A stretch of DNA of 6,643 bases, from the NCBI GenBank assembly GCA_900556195.1, contig USOJ01000060.1, positions 1 through 6,643 of the forward strand, given 5' to 3'. Below the pieces are notes generated by a model, which made no database searches, was not told where the DNA came from, and was given only the letters and a program-made list of their open reading frames with translations. The position numbers were made by a program, and so were the translations under genes. How positions within the stretch are numbered: position 1 is the first letter of the stretch; the number at the start of each line of letters is the position of its first letter. Source of the DNA: an uncultured Eubacteriales bacterium. Lineage in GTDB: Bacteria; Bacillota; Clostridia; Christensenellales; Borkfalkiaceae. Below, piece by piece: positions 1 to 6,206 of this stretch.

Positions 1-143
1 ATAGCCCCACCCATCGCGCCGAAAACCATTATTCCCTCAAGCCCGATGTTGATTACGCCACTTCTTTCAGAAAACATTCCTCCAAGTGCAACTAGCATAA
101 GTACTGAAGCGAATATTAAGGTATATTGAATAAGTAAAACCAT
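1..143 (-). CDS. nupQ: Nucleoside ABC transporter, second permease subunit (5' part only, runs off left edge)
   Basis: This is the N-terminal 47 codons of an inner-membrane permease of the branched-chain-type ABC permease family (BPD_transp_2). The translation starts MVLLIQYTLIF and contains LGGMFSERSGVINIGLEG, the signature stretch after the first membrane helix in the shorter permease of BMP-type nucleoside importers (B. subtilis NupQ/YufQ type). It would pair with the longer permease just upstream to form the channel. The ATG at 143 is the only possible start: the upstream gene stops at 145, one base away, and the preceding in-frame codons include no start. The ribosome site AAGGAGG at 156-162 is strong but lies 12 nt from the ATG, longer than usual. 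The remainder of the gene lies beyond the left edge. The symbol is assigned by analogy of family and gene order. Confidence 0.9.
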   Translation of the reverse strand, partial: MVLLIQYTLIFASVLMLVALGGMFSERSGVINIGLEGIMVFGAMGGA

Positions 144-144
144 T

Positions 145-1374
145 TTATTCTTGAACCTCCTTTTTCTCTTCTTGAATCGCTGATTGCAGTTGTTTTTCTT
201 GTTTTCTTAACTTCTTATCTTCGGATTTCTTAATTCTCCCCTGAATAAATTGCTTAAAGAAAAGCATAAAAGCACATAAATATATTATTATTGCGATTAT
301 AAGTTGTGCAACTTCAGGATTGTAGTATGTCGTATCAAGATAAGTTCCACCACGGGTAACATGCTGAACAAAGTACCCCGCAAAAATGACGCCATAAGGG
401 TTAAGCCCACCTAAAAAGGCAACCGCTATTCCGTCAAATCCCATAGACGGTACAGACGTCCCGAATTCCCATTGAGCAATGCCTGTGAGATAGAAGAACG
501 ACGCGGCAATTCCTGCAATTCCACCGGAAATCGCCATAGTAAGAACAATGTTCCGCTTTTCTTTCATACCCGCATATTTTGCGGCATTTTTGTTATTACC
601 CGTAGCCTTTAATTCAAAACCAAAAGTGGTCTTATTTAAGATAATGTCGACTACAATCGCTAAAACAATTACAAGTAAAACCGCAATTGTTACATGAGTG
701 TTACCACCGAACAATTTATCAAGTCCAAGATTTGGTAATCTGCATTTATCTGACACAGCCACCGTTTCAAGTATCTTGGGGTTTTTAATTGAATCGTCAG
801 CAAGAACAATATTTGTCAAGTAAAGCCCGATCCAATTTGTCATTATACAAGCAATAACTTCATTTACGTTAAAAAATGCTTTAAGTGCTCCGGATATTGC
901 TCCCCATAACGCTCCGCCAACAAAAGCCAATAATAGACTTACTATCCACGGCATTTTCCAAGCAACTGCAGACACCAAGCACAGACACATTCCAACGCAG
1001 TATTGTCCGGCTACGCCTATATTAAATAATCCTGTTTTATATGCAAAAAGTACCGATATACCACAAGCAATAACAGGAACCGCTCTTGCTATCGTATCGC
1101 CGAAATATGACAATCTTTGTTTAGGTTCTTGCCAATATAAGAAATTTCTTAAAATTGCCTTTATTCCGGTAAACGCTTCACTCGGTTCAATAATCAATAA
1201 AATTAAAAAACCGAAAAATACACCAACAATTGCGCAAAGAATCGAAGATAGTGCGGTTTGAACTCCCTCTTTCTTTACCGCTGTCAATAATTTGGGCTCT
1301 TTATCGTTCACGGAAACAAATAAACTTTTGAAAAACAACGCGATTTTTTTGAAAAAATCTTTAACTTTATTCAT
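145..1374 (-). CDS. nupP: Nucleoside ABC transporter, first (long) permease subunit
   Basis: A 409-residue polytopic membrane protein of the BPD_transp_2 family, the longer permease of BMP-dependent nucleoside importers (NupP/YufP type). Residues 1-37 are a basic amphipathic leader. A first clear membrane helix spans about 41-62, followed by roughly eight more hydrophobic segments. Family landmarks are LFNIGVAGQ (116-124), GNNKNAAKYAGM (259-270, the cytoplasmic loop expected to contact the ATPase) and FDGIAVAFLGG (313-323). The C-terminus, from about residue 380, is a highly charged Lys/Glu tail that could form a short coiled coil. The ATG at 1374 overlaps the end of the ATPase gene by 8 bp, and a textbook AAGGAGG (1381-1387) sits 6 nt upstream, so the two are translationally coupled. 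The stop is followed after one base by the second permease. Family assignment is firm; the exact substrate (which nucleosides) is inferred. Confidence 0.93.
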   Translation of the reverse strand: MNKVKDFFKKIALFFKSLFVSVNDKEPKLLTAVKKEGVQTALSSILCAIVGVFFGFLILLIIEPSEAFTGIKAILRNFLYWQEPKQRLSYFGDTIARAVPVIACGISVLFAYKTGLFNIGVAGQYCVGMCLCLVSAVAWKMPWIVSLLLAFVGGALWGAISGALKAFFNVNEVIACIMTNWIGLYLTNIVLADDSIKNPKILETVAVSDKCRLPNLGLDKLFGGNTHVTIAVLLVIVLAIVVDIILNKTTFGFELKATGNNKNAAKYAGMKEKRNIVLTMAISGGIAGIAASFFYLTGIAQWEFGTSVPSMGFDGIAVAFLGGLNPYGVIFAGYFVQHVTRGGTYLDTTYYNPEVAQLIIAIIIYLCAFMLFFKQFIQGRIKKSEDKKLRKQEKQLQSAIQEEKKEVQE

Positions 1375-2914
1375 TTGTTTCCTCCTTTACGGTATCTCTT
1401 TTTGCACCAGCCATATACAAGCCGAGTTCTTGTACCGTCGTTTTCTTCGGATCTAATTCTCCGACGATTTCACCCTCGTACATAACGAGAATACGATCGG
1501 ATAAGTTCATTACTTCTTCGAGTTCGAGAGAAACGAGAAGTACAGCCGTTCCTTCATCTCTCGATTTTACTATTTGCTGATGTATAAACTCTATCGCCCC
1601 TACGTCTAATCCGCGAGTGGGCTGGACGGCAATAAGCAAACTATGTTTTCTGTCCATTTCACGGGCAACAATCGCTTTTTGTTGATTACCACCCGACATT
1701 GAACGAACTTTCGTTATAGCCCCTTGCCCGCTTCTTACGTCAAATTTATCAATCAATTCATTTGAATATTTTCTTACTTCTTTTTTTCTGATAAAGCCGA
1801 ATTTTTGAAATTCAGGTTCGTAATAACGTTGAAGTACCATATTATCTTCAAGTGTAAAATCAAGAATTAAACCATGTTTGTGGCGGTCCTCAGGAATGTG
1901 CGATAATCCAAGATTACGTCTACGTGGGATATCTTTATATGCATCTTCATTAATAACATATGATATCTTGCCGTGACGTGGTTTTTGAAGTCCAGTGATA
2001 CCATAAACAAGTTCAGTTTGTCCGTTTCCGTCAATACCCGCTATACAAACGATTTCGCCTGCGCGTACGCTGAAAGAAACGTTATGCACGGCGTCTTTTT
2101 TATGTAATTTACTCTTTACGCAAAGGTTGTCAACCGACAATACGGTTTCGGCAGGTTTTGCTTCGGCTTTATCGACCGCAAACTTAACGCTTCTGCCTAC
2201 CATCATTTCGGAAAGTTCTTCCTTCGTGGTATTCGCAATATCGACCGTACCAATACATTTACCCTTACGAAGAATGGTACACCTGTCGGCAACAGCCATA
2301 ATCTCGTTTAACTTATGCGTAATAAACAAAATAGATTTACCCTCTGCTTTAAGGTTACGCATTATTTGCATAAGTTCGTCGATTTCTTGCGGAGTTAAAA
2401 CGGCGGTAGGCTCATCGAAAATAAGTATTTCGTTATCGCGATAGAGCATTTTTAATATTTCTACGCGTTGCTGCATTCCAACGGTAATATCTTCGATTTT
2501 CGCGTCGGGGTCAACTTTTAGTCCGTATTTTTCAGACAAAGCAACAACTTTCTCTCGCGCTTCTTTCTTTGTTAAAAATCCAAACTTATTAGGTTCTGCG
2601 CCCAAAATAATATTATCGAGTACAGAAAAAATCTCTACAAGTTTGAAGTGCTGATGTACCATACCGATACCGAGTGCAGTTGCGTCGTTCGGGTTTTTAA
2701 TTTCAACCTTTTCGCCGTTTTTTTTGATCTCGCCGTTTTCGGGACGGTACAAACCGAATAACACGCTCATAAGAGTGGACTTCCCTGCGCCATTCTCTCC
2801 TAAAAGAGCGTGAATTTCCCCTTTTTTAAGTTGCAAAGTTACGTCATCGTTTGCGATTATCCCCGGAAACTCTTTCGTAATATGCAACATCTCAATAATA
2901 TAGTTATTGTCCAT
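1367..2914 (-). CDS. nupO: Nucleoside ABC transporter, duplicated ATP-binding subunit
   Basis: A 515-residue cytoplasmic ATPase with two fused ABC domains, the sugar/nucleoside importer type (MglA/RbsA/NupO-like), which powers both permeases. Domain 1 is complete: Walker A GENGAGKST (39-47), Q-loop Gln88, signature VGMQQ (145-149, the variant usual in this subfamily), Walker B ILIFDE (163-168) and switch His200. Domain 2 keeps the signature SGGNQQ (407-412), but its Walker A is GIDGNGQTE (293-301) with Gln for the Lys, and its Walker B end reads AVQPTRGLD (429-437) with Gln for the catalytic Glu. Asymmetry of this kind is normal for the family, so only the first composite site is likely to hydrolyse ATP well. 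The ATG at 2914 is the first possible start (an in-frame TAG lies three codons upstream), yet no Shine-Dalgarno sequence precedes it. The gene follows the binding-protein gene by 63 nt. Confidence 0.96.
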   Translation of the reverse strand: MDNNYIIEMLHITKEFPGIIANDDVTLQLKKGEIHALLGENGAGKSTLMSVLFGLYRPENGEIKKNGEKVEIKNPNDATALGIGMVHQHFKLVEIFSVLDNIILGAEPNKFGFLTKKEAREKVVALSEKYGLKVDPDAKIEDITVGMQQRVEILKMLYRDNEILIFDEPTAVLTPQEIDELMQIMRNLKAEGKSILFITHKLNEIMAVADRCTILRKGKCIGTVDIANTTKEELSEMMVGRSVKFAVDKAEAKPAETVLSVDNLCVKSKLHKKDAVHNVSFSVRAGEIVCIAGIDGNGQTELVYGITGLQKPRHGKISYVINEDAYKDIPRRRNLGLSHIPEDRHKHGLILDFTLEDNMVLQRYYEPEFQKFGFIRKKEVRKYSNELIDKFDVRSGQGAITKVRSMSGGNQQKAIVAREMDRKHSLLIAVQPTRGLDVGAIEFIHQQIVKSRDEGTAVLLVSLELEEVMNLSDRILVMYEGEIVGELDPKKTTVQELGLYMAGAKRDTVKEETNE

Positions 2915-2936
2915 AAAATGCTAATGTAATATTATA

Positions 2937-2964
2937 TTAGGGGAAGACAGTCGTCTTCCCCTAA
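2937..2964 (-). promoter_or_regulatory. Intercistronic hairpin between binding-protein and ATPase genes
   Basis: A perfect 12-bp inverted repeat (TTAGGGGAAGAC / GTCTTCCCCTAA) with a 4-nt loop (2949-2952) lies 13 nt after the binding-protein stop. On the minus strand it is followed by an A/T mixture (TATAATATTACATTAG), not a true T-run. It therefore looks more like a partial attenuator or a 3'-end stabiliser than a full terminator. Such a hairpin would let the binding protein be made in excess over the ATPase and permeases, as is common in ABC importer operons. The structure is seen directly; its function is inferred. Confidence 0.75.
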
Positions 2965-2977
2965 CAAGTCAACGAAA

Positions 2978-4147
2978 TTATTTAATTTGTTCTTGATAAC
3001 TTACTGAAATGGCAACTGTAGGTTTAACATCGGTTGCATTACTTACAGTAATTGTACCGTTATACATTTTAGCAACCAAGTCCTTATAGTCATCTTTCGT
3101 GAAGTGAGTCATAGACCAAGTTGCAAGAGGCAACTGAACATAGTTTGCTTCCATATCGGTGGCAGAAACGAGACCGAGAGTTTTTACTTTTGCCGAATAT
3201 TTCGTAGTCCAATTAGTCGTTTCTTCTTTTCTGTCGGAAACTATATCAGTCAAAACGGTTTTAACAGTAGCAGCAAGACCTTTCATTGCAGAAGTTATGC
3301 AAAGACCACTGTCTTTATATTCTTTGGTGATTACGCCATGTTGGTCGGTATCTACGCCTATAACTTTACCGTTCACACCTTTTTTTGTCGCAGCCTCACA
3401 TGCAGAAGAGTAAATACCACCACCGCACGCAAATACAACTTCAGTTCCGTTTGAATACCATGTATCCATAACCGCCGTTATATCGGAATCGCCAAAGAAC
3501 TGACCACCGTAAACATAGTTCATAGAAACTTCGTTTACGATATTCATTTCAACAGCGGCAGCATTTGCACCTTGAACATAACCATATCCGAAACGGATAA
3601 CTGCAGGAACAGCCATACCGCCAAGGAAACCGAGTTTCTTATATCCTTCTTTTACAGCGGCATATCCCGCCATATAGCCTGCAAGTTCTTCTTGATAAAC
3701 GAAACAAGCAACGTTAGAGGGCACGGTATAATCAATATGTTGGTAATCTTCCGTAGTCGTGAGATCTGCTTCGGATACATCCAACGCAACAAATTGAACG
3801 TTCGGATTTTCACCTGCAACCGCACGAATCGTATGTGCAAAAGCGTAACCGGGCATAACAATCACATCATAACCGTCTTGTATCGCCTGCTTAGTCGAGG
3901 CAACTCTACCTGCCGTTGAATTATCTCCGGGTCTGTAATATTTGAACTGATAATTACCGGATTTACAAAACGACTTACATGCTTCATAAGTGGTTTGGTT
4001 AAACGACTGATCGGTGATATCACCATAATCTGTAATCATCGCCACTTTAATGGTCTTATCGTATTCTGTTTTCTTTTTGCAAGAAGCAAAACCGATACAA
4101 CTCATTGCCATAACAAGGCAAATGATAGTGCTTAAGAGTTTCTTCAT
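2978..4147 (-). CDS. nupN: BMP-family nucleoside-binding lipoprotein
   Basis: Extracytoplasmic substrate-binding protein of a nucleoside ABC importer, BMP/PnrA family, 389 residues from the chosen start. Residues 1-22 are a lipoprotein signal peptide (MKK, hydrophobic core, FAS) and Cys23 is the expected lipidation site. Family landmarks follow: VAMITDYGDITDQSFNQ (35-51), DVIVMPGYAF (94-103), the EELAGYMAGYAA stretch (153-164), KLGFLGGMAVPAV (171-183) and VIGVDTDQ (262-269). The ATG at 4147 is preferred over an upstream in-frame GTG at 4189 because AAAGGAG (4154-4160) lies 6 nt before it and because the signal peptide begins there. It is the first gene of the transporter unit, as usual for BMP loci, and is separated from the ATPase gene by a strong hairpin. 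Nucleosides are the usual ligands of the family, and the adjoining salvage genes support that; the precise ligand is inferred. Confidence 0.94.
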   Translation of the reverse strand: MKKLLSTIICLVMAMSCIGFASCKKKTEYDKTIKVAMITDYGDITDQSFNQTTYEACKSFCKSGNYQFKYYRPGDNSTAGRVASTKQAIQDGYDVIVMPGYAFAHTIRAVAGENPNVQFVALDVSEADLTTTEDYQHIDYTVPSNVACFVYQEELAGYMAGYAAVKEGYKKLGFLGGMAVPAVIRFGYGYVQGANAAAVEMNIVNEVSMNYVYGGQFFGDSDITAVMDTWYSNGTEVVFACGGGIYSSACEAATKKGVNGKVIGVDTDQHGVITKEYKDSGLCITSAMKGLAATVKTVLTDIVSDRKEETTNWTTKYSAKVKTLGLVSATDMEANYVQLPLATWSMTHFTKDDYKDLVAKMYNGTITVSNATDVKPTVAISVSYQEQIK

Positions 4148-4153
4148 AACATT

Positions 4154-4172
4154 CTCCTTTGGGTTTCCCCAA
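4154..4172 (-). promoter_or_regulatory. Ribosome binding site of the binding-lipoprotein gene with abutting GAAA-loop hairpin
   Basis: AAAGGAG at 4154-4160 is 6 nt from the ATG and decides the start. A small hairpin, TTGGG-GAAA-CCCAA (4159-4172), ends exactly at the first two A residues of the ribosome site. It has five base pairs closed by a GNRA-type tetraloop. The core GGAG stays unpaired, so the hairpin may hold the site open or stabilise the transcript, not mask it. That role is inferred. Confidence 0.65.
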
Positions 4173-4190
4173 TTTTTTTTATAAAACACG

Positions 4191-4290
4191 CCGCTATTAA
4201 GCGTATTTCCCTATCATACGGCGAACTTCGTTCGCAATTCCCATTTAAGGGGATTTCGTTTTGTGAAGCAAAACGAAACGGGCGCGCCCG
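4191..4290 (-). promoter_or_regulatory. Structured 5' leader of the transporter operon (array of palindromes)
   Basis: Between the promoter and the lipoprotein gene lies a run of closely spaced inverted repeats. In transcript order they are: CGGGCGCGCCCG (4279-4290); a perfect 10-bp stem TTTCGTTTTG/CAAAACGAAA with a 5-nt loop (4254-4278); a 7-bp stem with one wobble around TTAAAT (4237-4256, sharing its outer 3 nt with the previous stem); GCGAAC/GTTCGC with a 3-nt loop (4221-4235); CGTAT/ATACG (4202-4220); and CGCT/AGCG (4192-4203). An alternative 5-bp pairing CGCCG/CGGCG would enclose the last two and compete with GCGAAC/GTTCGC. The first is GC-rich and followed by TTTCGTTTT, so it could act as an attenuator. 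I do not recognise a known riboswitch. It could equally be an intergenic palindromic repeat of the genome. The stems are seen; any role is inferred. Confidence 0.55.
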
Positions 4291-4332
4291 TAAAAAATTT
4301 TAATACTTGCTATTTGTTTTAGTTATAATTTA

Positions 4333-4361
4333 ATTATATACCGCATTCACTCGTTTGTCAA
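4333..4361 (-). promoter_or_regulatory. Consensus sigma-A promoter of the nucleoside transporter operon
   Basis: On the minus strand, TTGACA (4356-4361) and TATAAT (4333-4338) are both perfect matches to the vegetative consensus, and the spacer is exactly 17 bp. The predicted start of transcription is near 4326, giving a leader of about 180 nt before the lipoprotein ATG. It lies directly after the cdd stop codon with no terminator between, so the transporter may be read both from here and by read-through from the deoC-deoD-cdd operon. A promoter this strong is expected to need a repressor or attenuator; the tandem repeat and the leader hairpins are candidates. Confidence 0.88.
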
Positions 4362-4372
4362 TCGTTTGTCAA
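4351..4372 (-). repeat. Tandem 11-bp direct repeat at the transporter promoter
   Basis: TTGACAAACGA occurs twice in perfect head-to-tail copies (4362-4372 and 4351-4361 on the minus strand). The second copy carries the -35 box of the transporter promoter. The first carries a second TTGACA and includes the TGA stop codon of cdd (4369-4371). An 11-bp period puts both copies on about the same face of the helix, which would suit a regulator binding as a tandem dimer, but a chance local duplication is also possible. Confidence 0.8.
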
Positions 4373-4779
4373 AATTTATTCAAATCTTTTTTCGTGAACG
4401 AAAACGGCAAAATTTCATCGACGGTATACGACTGAAATTTATCGGGATTCCCGAGCAAAATTCTGAAATCTTCACCGCAAAATTCCGCCAAAACCTGCCT
4501 GCACACTCCGCAGGGCGAACAAAATTCAAGCGGATTTTCTTCTTTACCCCCTACGACCGCAATAACGGCAAAATCACTTTCGCCTTCCGAAACGGCCTTG
4601 AATACAGCCGTTCGCTCGGCGCAAACGGTCGGCGTATACGACGAGTTTTCAATATTGCAGCCCGTATAAAGTTTTCCGCTTTTCGTAAGCAACGCCGCTC
4701 CGACCTTAAAGTGCGAATAAGGAGTATACGCGAATTTTCTCGCTTCGTTCGCGGCAACCATCAATTCTTTATCGGTCAT
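4369..4779 (-). CDS. cdd: Cytidine deaminase (zinc, homotetramer-type)
   Basis: Deaminates cytidine and deoxycytidine to uridine and deoxyuridine in pyrimidine salvage. The 136-residue length fits the short homotetrameric class. The substrate-binding segment TGCNIENSSY (39-48) is present, followed by the zinc motif VCAERTA (52-58), in which Cys53 binds zinc and Glu55 is the proton shuttle. The second zinc motif, PCGVCRQ (89-95), supplies Cys90 and Cys93. Three Cys ligands are typical of this class. The start ATG at 4779 lies 6 nt after the deoD stop. No Shine-Dalgarno sequence is visible in front of it, so it probably depends on ribosomes finishing deoD. It is the last gene of the salvage operon. 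Its stop codon lies inside the upstream copy of the tandem repeat at the next promoter. All key residues are intact. Confidence 0.96.
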   Translation of the reverse strand: MTDKELMVAANEARKFAYTPYSHFKVGAALLTKSGKLYTGCNIENSSYTPTVCAERTAVFKAVSEGESDFAVIAVVGGKEENPLEFCSPCGVCRQVLAEFCGEDFRILLGNPDKFQSYTVDEILPFSFTKKDLNKF

Positions 4780-4785
4780 AAATTT

Positions 4786-5508
4786 TTACGCGATCGCCAA
4801 AGCGATTTCCATCATTTTAGTGAAAGAATTCTGTCTTTCTTCGGCGGTCGTATTCTCTTCGGGATAAATAAACGAATCGGAAACCGTACATATACAAAGC
4901 GCGTTTTTACCCGCCCTTGCGGCGTTACAATAAAGAGCGGCAGACTCCATTTCTACGCCCAACACGCCCATTTTACTCCAAGTCATACCCGAATTAGCGT
5001 CATCGTAGAACGTGTCGGAAGAAAGGATATTGCCGACTTTGAAATTCACTCCCGCTTTTTTACATTCCGTAACCGCTTTTTCGACCAGGTTATAAGAAGC
5101 GATCGGGCAAAACGTTCCGGGAAGATTATATTGCGACGCGTAATTACCGTTGGTACACGCGCCCATTGCGATAATGATATCGCGCGCGTGAAGGTCTTTA
5201 TCGAAACTTCCGCAAGACCCTACTCTTATAATGTTTTCTACACCGTAAAAATTAAAGAGTTCGTAAGAATAAATGCCGATTGACGGCTGCCCCATGCCCG
5301 AAGCCATAACGGAAACTCTTTTGCCCTTATAATATCCCGTATATCCGTTTACCCCTCTTACGTTGTTTACGAGTTTAGCGTCCGTAAGATAATTTTCGGC
5401 AATAAACTTAGCGCGAAGCGGATCGCCCGGCATAAGAACGGTCGGGGCAAAATCGCCGTAAGCGGCGGATATATGCGGCGTCGGTACGTTTTTATGTTCG
5501 TTACTCAT
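4786..5508 (-). CDS. deoD: Purine nucleoside phosphorylase, DeoD type
   Basis: Cleaves purine (deoxy)ribonucleosides with phosphate to the free base and (deoxy)ribose-1-phosphate. The protein is 240 residues, the usual size of the hexameric bacterial class. Landmarks equivalent to E. coli DeoD are TPHI (His12, contributed across the subunit interface), VLMPGDPLRAK (24-34, phosphate site with Gly28 and Arg32), NNVRG (48-52, Arg51), IIRVGSCG (93-100, Arg95 and Ser98), GVEMES (184-189, ribose-binding Glu186-Met187-Glu188) and TVSDS (208-212, with the catalytic Asp211). All are intact. The N-terminus has about eight more residues than E. coli before TPHI. The ATG at 5508 overlaps the deoC stop as ATGA, and AAGGAG (5520-5525) sits 11 nt upstream, inside the end of deoC, so translation is coupled. 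Adenosine as well as inosine and guanosine are likely substrates by family. Confidence 0.97.
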   Translation of the reverse strand: MSNEHKNVPTPHISAAYGDFAPTVLMPGDPLRAKFIAENYLTDAKLVNNVRGVNGYTGYYKGKRVSVMASGMGQPSIGIYSYELFNFYGVENIIRVGSCGSFDKDLHARDIIIAMGACTNGNYASQYNLPGTFCPIASYNLVEKAVTECKKAGVNFKVGNILSSDTFYDDANSGMTWSKMGVLGVEMESAALYCNAARAGKNALCICTVSDSFIYPEENTTAEERQNSFTKMMEIALAIA

Positions 5509-6164
5509 TTATTCTCACTCTCCTTAACTATTTTTACTATTCTCGACGTGCCGAGCCTTGATGCGCCTAAGTTGATGAAATCTTCGGCGTCCCGAATAGT
5601 TTTAATTCCGCCGGCGGCTTTAATTTTAACGCCTTTATCGACGTTATTTCTGAATAGGATAATATCCTCGCGCGTTGCGCCGGCAGTCGAAAATCCCGTC
5701 GACGTCTTTATAAAGTCGGCTTTGGCTTCGCTGACAAGTCGGCAACAAATTTTCTTTTCTTCGTCGGTCAAAAGGCAGGTTTCTATAATTACCTTAAGAA
5801 TTTTATCATTGCAGGCGTGTTTTATTCTTACGATTTCGTTTTTTACGTAGTCGTAGTTTCGGGCTTTAAGTTCGCCGATATTTATAACCATATCGATTTC
5901 GTCCGCGCCGTTTTCAACTGCGTCTTCGGTTTCGAACACCTTAACCGCAGTCGTATTGTACCCGTTCGGAAAACCTATCACGGTGCAAATTTTAAGTTTG
6001 TCGCCAACGTATTCTTTCGCCCTCGCGACGAATGACGGCGGGATACAAGCCGAAGCGGTCTTATATTTTATAGCGTCGTCTAAGGTCGCCTTAATATCGT
6101 CCCACGTAGCCGTCTGCGAAAGCAGCGTATGATCGCAATAGGTTAAAATATCTTTTACGTCCAT
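5505..6164 (-). CDS. deoC: Deoxyribose-phosphate aldolase
   Basis: Splits 2-deoxyribose-5-phosphate into glyceraldehyde-3-phosphate and acetaldehyde through a Schiff base, the last step of deoxynucleoside breakdown. It is a TIM-barrel enzyme of 219 residues, the usual length for Gram-positive DeoC. Active-site segments are DHTLL (11-15), ADEIDMVINIG (87-97, with Asp91), LKVIIETCLL (123-132), FIKTSTGF (151-158, Schiff-base Lys153) and VKIKAAGGI (179-187, the activating Lys182). The ATG at 6164 is chosen because AGGGAG (6170-6175) lies 5 nt upstream and the DHTLL motif falls at the normal distance. A longer reading frame from 6230 would run through the promoter and is rejected. It is the first gene of the operon and overlaps deoD by 4 bp. 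The phosphopentomutase that would supply its substrate is not in the window. Confidence 0.97.
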   Translation of the reverse strand: MDVKDILTYCDHTLLSQTATWDDIKATLDDAIKYKTASACIPPSFVARAKEYVGDKLKICTVIGFPNGYNTTAVKVFETEDAVENGADEIDMVINIGELKARNYDYVKNEIVRIKHACNDKILKVIIETCLLTDEEKKICCRLVSEAKADFIKTSTGFSTAGATREDIILFRNNVDKGVKIKAAGGIKTIRDAEDFINLGASRLGTSRIVKIVKESENK

Positions 6165-6206
6165 AAATACTCCCTTATTCTTGCTTAACGTTTTCTTGCA
6201 TATAAC

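Noticed and set aside
293..437. Second ATPase domain read as a degraded or pseudogene domain (numbers here are residues of the ATPase)
   Set aside because: Loss of the Walker A lysine and the catalytic glutamate in the second domain is the normal state for this two-domain importer family, and the frame is intact.
2931..2936. TATAAT on the minus strand as an internal promoter for the ATPase gene
   Set aside because: No -35-like hexamer is found 16-18 bp upstream, since that position falls in the GC-rich hairpin. TTGACT lies about 30 bp upstream, which is too far.
4148..4189. Longer N-terminus for the binding lipoprotein starting at a GTG (4189)
   Set aside because: It would put 14 residues before a standard lipoprotein signal peptide, and the ATG at 4147 has AAAGGAG at ideal spacing.
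4148..4326. Purine (guanine/adenine) riboswitch before a nucleoside transporter
   Set aside because: The expected three-way junction with its conserved core bases and kissing loops is not present; the visible stems are simple consecutive hairpins.
4366..5283. A 305-codon open frame on the plus strand
   Set aside because: It lies entirely antisense to cdd and deoD, both with intact family motifs. Its translation is an Arg/Phe-rich mix without family features, it lacks a ribosome site, and its start is a TTG.
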